Source of the DNA: Echinometra lucunter
Lineage: Eukaryota > Echinodermata > Echinoidea > Camarodonta > Echinometridae
Direction of reading: 5' to 3'
NCBI GenBank assembly: GCA_029962745.1
Contig: CM057152.1
Coordinates: forward strand, 19,586,774 to 19,650,773
Length of the DNA stretch: 64,000 bases
The position numbers and the translations under genes are program-made. Below are positions 59,840 to 64,000 of the stretch, piece by piece (the first letter of the stretch is position 1; every line of letters starts with the position of its first letter). The notes under the pieces are model-generated. The model searched no databases. It was not told the DNA's origin and worked only from the letters and a program-made list of their open reading frames with translations.

Positions 59840-59925
59840 TAAGCAAGACTAGCGAAATGAGCACGGAAGATTTTATTGAACAAATAGGCCATGATAGAGA
59901 TGACCGAATTCAGAAAAATCTCCCG
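59840..59925 (+). other. Candidate exon in calmodulin intron 2
   Basis: An 86-base block has a strong acceptor (GCGTTTTTGTTTTTAATCAG) and a consensus donor (CCCG|gtaagt). Joined to calmodulin exon 2 in its phase, it reads through without a stop: VSKTSEMSTEDFIEQIGH, then DRDDRIQKNLP. It also carries its own ATG at 59857, which gives 23 codons ending in phase 0. The protein piece is not recognised. Inclusion would change the phase offered to canonical exon 3 (from 1 to 0), so it would produce a short or different product, or serve as the first exon of a separate transcript. Confidence 0.4.
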
Positions 59926-61297
59926 GTAAGTCATTTCTTTTCGAAGGACGTTTCACTCTTGGACATTTCATACAGAACTAAACTAAAGGCAGAATAACAT
60001 CTAACAGCTTATAACATATTTAAAAAAAGGGGGGAGGGAGGATACCGTCTACATGTTTGAAGAGGTTTGAGAATTCAAAGAATAGCATGTAAGTATCTGC
60101 CAGACAAGCACAAACTATTTTAATATCTATAGCTAAAAATAAAGGCACACAATATGTTATTACTCTGACTTATTCCTCAAAGAAAATATTGTAAGATATT
60201 CCAAATGTTTCGTCATTATTAGTGAGTTCAAGTTCGTGGAATATGCTGTAGTCTTGCATGGGAATGACGGGAATGACAGACAACATTCACCTTGTCACCA
60301 ACCACAAAACGCCGACTCAATTTATCATAAATCACAAGGGTCATTTAAAGGACTGCTGCACTTTGATGGCGCCCCCAACATACAAATTGAATGAGATGGA
60401 AAATGGGGCACTTTATCTCTTCACCATCGAGACTCCGACTCATGTTTGATATGACAGTTCTGCTTGCTTGTAAATCACAGCTCCAGACTGATATGACAGT
60501 TCTGCTTGCTTGTAAACCACGGCTCCAGAAACAAGTTGACAACTAGCTCAAACTTATCGAGATAATTCTTTAGAAACATGACGTACGAAATCATTCAAAA
60601 TATGGACGGATTTCAAGTCAGCAAAGAAAGAAAAGGATTAAACGACTTGTAAGAGATGTATATTTAGATATAAAAACATAAATACATGGAGGGATAAAAA
60701 GAGAAAGAAGAAAAACGAAATGATGAACGCTAAAAATACTGTTAAATTGTTAAGTGGCTGTTATAAGTTACTCGTGTAAATCAAAGGGACGAGAATAGGG
60801 AGACAAGATAGAACAGAGACAGAAGGAGTACTGGAGAAGATTTGCATGTAAGTATATTGAGCTACGAAAGTGAGAAGCGGCTATATAGAAAGACTCGAGA
60901 AATATCAGGGGTGATCCATTATGACGTCACATCCAAACTCCTTGATTCCCCGGTTAATTCGTAACGCATTACCAGCTTTGAAGATGGGTATCAGCGCTGA
61001 TTGCGAGAGGTATAAATAAACAGAATTAACTGGCACCGCACACTCCCTGAGATAACTGTCAATCAGGGCAGAGTTAAGGCTTAATAAACCTCACGGGCCG
61101 GTCGCAAATACAGTCTATCCCCAATTAGGTACATACCTGTGACCGATATATTCAATATGGATTTTCCAGTTATCATTGCACGATAGTTGGTTAGCGACAT
61201 GTTTCATCGTGATATACTTTCTCTTTCTTTGTGCAGAACTTTAGTACCTCATCAACTCAGTAAAACTAAAACATTCTACTTAATTTTCCTGCAGTTA

Positions 61298-61333
61298 TTT
61301 TTCTTCACTTCCAGTGCTTTCTCCCAGGTATGG
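61298..61333 (+). other. Possible weak recursive splice site
   Basis: A long pyrimidine tract ends TTTCTCCCAG immediately followed by GTATGG (junction 61327/61328). The acceptor is good; the donor half is weaker than consensus. Confidence 0.25.
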
Positions 61334-62625
61334 GATGCTGTGCATGCTAATAGTAATGTATTTGAAATATTTGATATTTAAATTTTATTAACGTATAATA
61401 TCTGAAGAATAAAAACGTGCATCTTTTTCTTGCCGGTACTATCATGGAGTAACACATTTACCGTCTCCTTCTAAATTATGTGACGAACAACTAATTGTGC
61501 AAGTATACGACGAAGATGCTGATTCAGATTTTATATTTCGATATTACTTTGCAAACACCATGTTCGCTTCAAAAGTCAATATAATAGAGCTATCTTTTAC
61601 GTACAGTAATTTCGTAATGATTGCTGGATAATGACTTAGTATGGAATTTTTTTTTAGAGTGGGAAAGGCAAAAAGGAAATATTACTATTTAAAGACAGAT
61701 AGAGAAAGAAAGAAAGAGAGAAAAGTAAAATGAGTTATTGCATTGCGTGCACACAAATCACATCTAACATCACAAAATACTAAAAGCATAATACCTAGAT
61801 TAGACTAGGTTGACATCTTCCTTAGATTTGGAATGAATGATGAATGGCGGAACCTGTCCCTAAGAAACTCCACATAGACACGTTCACTTAACTTTATGGT
61901 TTAGCCACTCGAGTATATTCTGTTCTGTATTATGAAAAAAAAAATGAACCCACAGAATCAAATCATGATGAGACAATCGGCATTATTCCCAAATTTTCTT
62001 AATATATGTATTGTTTCCACTGACATTATTTTCATAAATTTGTTTGATATTTCATCAGAATCAAATTAACCTACTTATTTCCATTTTCGAAGATTTTCAT
62101 GTTCTAAACGTGGAACCCTTTCGAAGAATTCTCTTAATGTTATTTTCGTACATGATTTCAGGAACAAGGTAGACAGTTATCATTACTGTTATTGCTGTCG
62201 TTCAGTTATCTTTTCCCTGTTCTCGAGATTGATCAGCGGGGTTTTTTTATGCTTCCCTTCACTTTGTTAACGATAACCAAGGCAAAATCCCAGAAACATG
62301 TCTATTTATATCCCCTATTTACAAAGTACTGTCATTATCTGTGTGTCTGGGCGAAATGAACATAACCTGGCTCACGATGATTATTACCACATAGCGAAGA
62401 TGACATTTAAACGACAAAATTGAGCAGAATTCTGAAGCCAGATTCGGCTCCTGAGAATTTTAGCAAAACATGAGCTTCCAATGGCTTATAAAAAAATCAG
62501 CAGACTTGTTTGTCGTGTTCAGTTTTTCTTTTCCCGACAAAAATAGCATTTATCCTAAGGCAATCCACCGAAAATGGGTAGGTTCTGTAATACAATTTCC
62601 CCTTCAAATGACGTAAATGATGGAT

Positions 62626-62652
62626 TCACTGTTATTTTCCTACAGGTAAGTT
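62626..62652 (+). other. Candidate recursive splice site
   Basis: TTATTTTCCTACAG|GTAAGT (junction 62645/62646): a full 3' splice site abuts a full 5' splice site, the zero-length-exon pattern used to remove long introns stepwise. It lies 3.7 kb into calmodulin intron 2 on the coding strand. Confidence 0.45.
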
Positions 62653-64000
62653 AGGGGGAAATGGCGTCTTCTAGAAGTGATGATGTGATCAGGTGGGAAT
62701 CTTACCTTTCTGCGACCCTGCTACATGTCTTGTTAATCAATATCAAAATTACGTGCACTACATTCGTTTGATGTGATCTCTTAAACTGATTAGTAGGTAA
62801 AGTCCTCAGGTGATGCAACGGGTTCCGAAGTTTAGTGTTCTAAATATAATTTCAGTGTAATTCAGTAATTTCAGTAAATTGGATCTACAAGCAACCAATA
62901 AAGTGTTTACCCCTATCCCATTCTAAAACATTGTAAAATTTATGCTTCAGTCAGTCCTAATGATTACAGCGCGGCTATTTTGATCGCATTTTAAGCCTCT
63001 CGGAAAAAAAAAATTGATGTAAAGCACACCCCTAGAGGAAAGTAGCGATAAAAGGAAATGAGATGCAGTAGAAATAATAGCTGGGAGACGTCTATCGGTG
63101 AACATGAGAAAAAGGGCCAGAAATGAGTGGGTTAGATCATGGACATAGTGGAATAAATGATCGTCTCTTGAGTATGATAACACTGAAGTAGCCAGAAGCT
63201 CACTCATCTGAGATAAATTCAGTGACGACAAAATTATAGCGATATTGGGTTTTCAGGAGAGTCCCCATGAAAATATTTGTTCACATTTTTCAGATTATAG
63301 GATATAATCACCTGTCGGTTTGACAATGTCTGATTATGTAATTATTATCATTATTTTCTTTATTGTAGAGGTGAAAATGCATGGCCTTCGTGTCAAGCTG
63401 TAAACCTATTTTCAATTGAAAGGATTAGAAGAGGTCTGGAAGAAATCCCTTCAAGGATCGTTGCAGAAATTTAATGTGCCCTGGAAGTCAAATTCCACTT
63501 TATTCATAACATTATAGACAAAAAAAACCTTCTTCTAAACCCCTAGTGAAGAAGAAATGGCTTTAAATGGGACTAAGTAAGGCAAAGATCAAGAAGTGCT
63601 TCAAGGTTACTCAAGGGATCCGTTCCATTTCATCGCTTCATTATTTCAGTCGTCCGGGTTTGGACCAGATGTCACATTCGGTGTCATAATTGAAGTACAT
63701 CTATCATCAGTAACGAATACCGTCTAGTCATTTGGAGGATAAAGGTGGTACTCACATGCACATTATCTTTAGATCAGCACAGTGTACTTATACTTCGCAA
63801 AAGAGTGCTCAATCCACTATGCATTATACTTGAACGAATTAAAAACCCATCGTGTGTCGGCAAAACATAATCTGTTTTAAACGGCGTTTAGAAATGCATC
63901 CCTGCCCATTAATGATTCATCTACATAATGCGGGTTTGGCAGTTAATTGAAGCCTGGCTCCACTGTAGGTGATCATCTTCCACGAAACGATTGACTCCTG

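Larger units (their letters stand above)
58966..64000 (+). other. Calmodulin intron 2 (at least 5 kb, not closed)
   Basis: Starts gtaagt and runs to the window end without calmodulin exon 3. It includes the exon-like block at 59840-59925 and AG|GT splice-site pairs at 61327 and 62645. A near-duplicate phrase, GATATGACAGTTCTGCTTGC, occurs at 60449 and 60490. No other gene was recognised. Confidence 0.65.

Noticed and set aside
60258..60449. Short frame starting MGMTGMTDNIHLVTNHK in calmodulin intron 2
   Set aside because: No splice sites frame it, and there is no recognised motif. A local duplication of GATATGACAGTTCTGCTTGC follows, so a chance frame is more likely.

Overview
The window is from an animal nuclear genome. 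It is AT-rich, has split genes with GT-AG introns, and is packed with decayed retrotransposons, foldback repeats, microsatellites and long G/C homopolymers. The repeat style (Tx1-type LINE, Penelope-like remnant, TTAA-flanked elements, foldbacks around an ATTGGCTGA-like core) and a calmodulin gene split directly after its ATG suggest a deuterostome invertebrate, perhaps an echinoderm such as a sea urchin. The species is an inference and was not tested. I see no bacterial genes, operons or CRISPR arrays.

Left part (about 0.65-38.6 kb): pieces of what looks like one large decayed gene lie in order on the + strand. The family resembles the multi-copy invertebrate proteins with a DUF6589-like region and C-terminal PHD fingers; this naming is from memory and unverified. 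An N-terminal exon (656-999) is followed by an exon in matching phase (9929-10060). A middle exon is carried three times inside a 2.08-kb tandem triplication (14578-21457). The next exon starts at 21943. The C-terminal PHD exons are amplified in an eight-unit, 14.1-kb tandem array (24478-38608). Stops and frameshifts make every piece a pseudogene as read here. The gaps hold a Tx1/L1-clade LINE (ORF1-like 3646-4320, ORF2-like 6579-9760), a LINE 3' end (14676-15336), a TTAA-flanked non-autonomous element (22522-23274), another LINE RT fragment (23548-24255), 183-bp and 344-bp tandem repeats and several foldbacks.

Middle part (38.6-53.4 kb): the array runs into a basic/coiled-coil remnant and the N-terminal part of a Penelope-like retroelement, then a (TA)n tract. 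Beyond lie a tRNA-like sequence, an ACGTC-rich element with a tRNA-derived SINE-like piece inside it, a 525-bp terminal-inverted-repeat element (47204-47728), two promoter-like stretches (about 48.05 and 51.5-52.2 kb) and a perfect 46-bp palindrome (52700-52745). No confident protein gene is seen here.

Right part (53.4-64 kb): the 5' end of a calmodulin gene. It has an octamer plus TATA promoter, exon 1 ending exactly at the start codon (53646-53648), a 5.3-kb intron, the 31-nt exon 2 (58935-58965) coding ADQLTEEQIA, and the first 5 kb of intron 2. Exon 3 lies beyond the window. Intron 2 contains an exon-like open segment with good splice sites (59840-59925) and a near-ideal recursive splice site (62645/62646).
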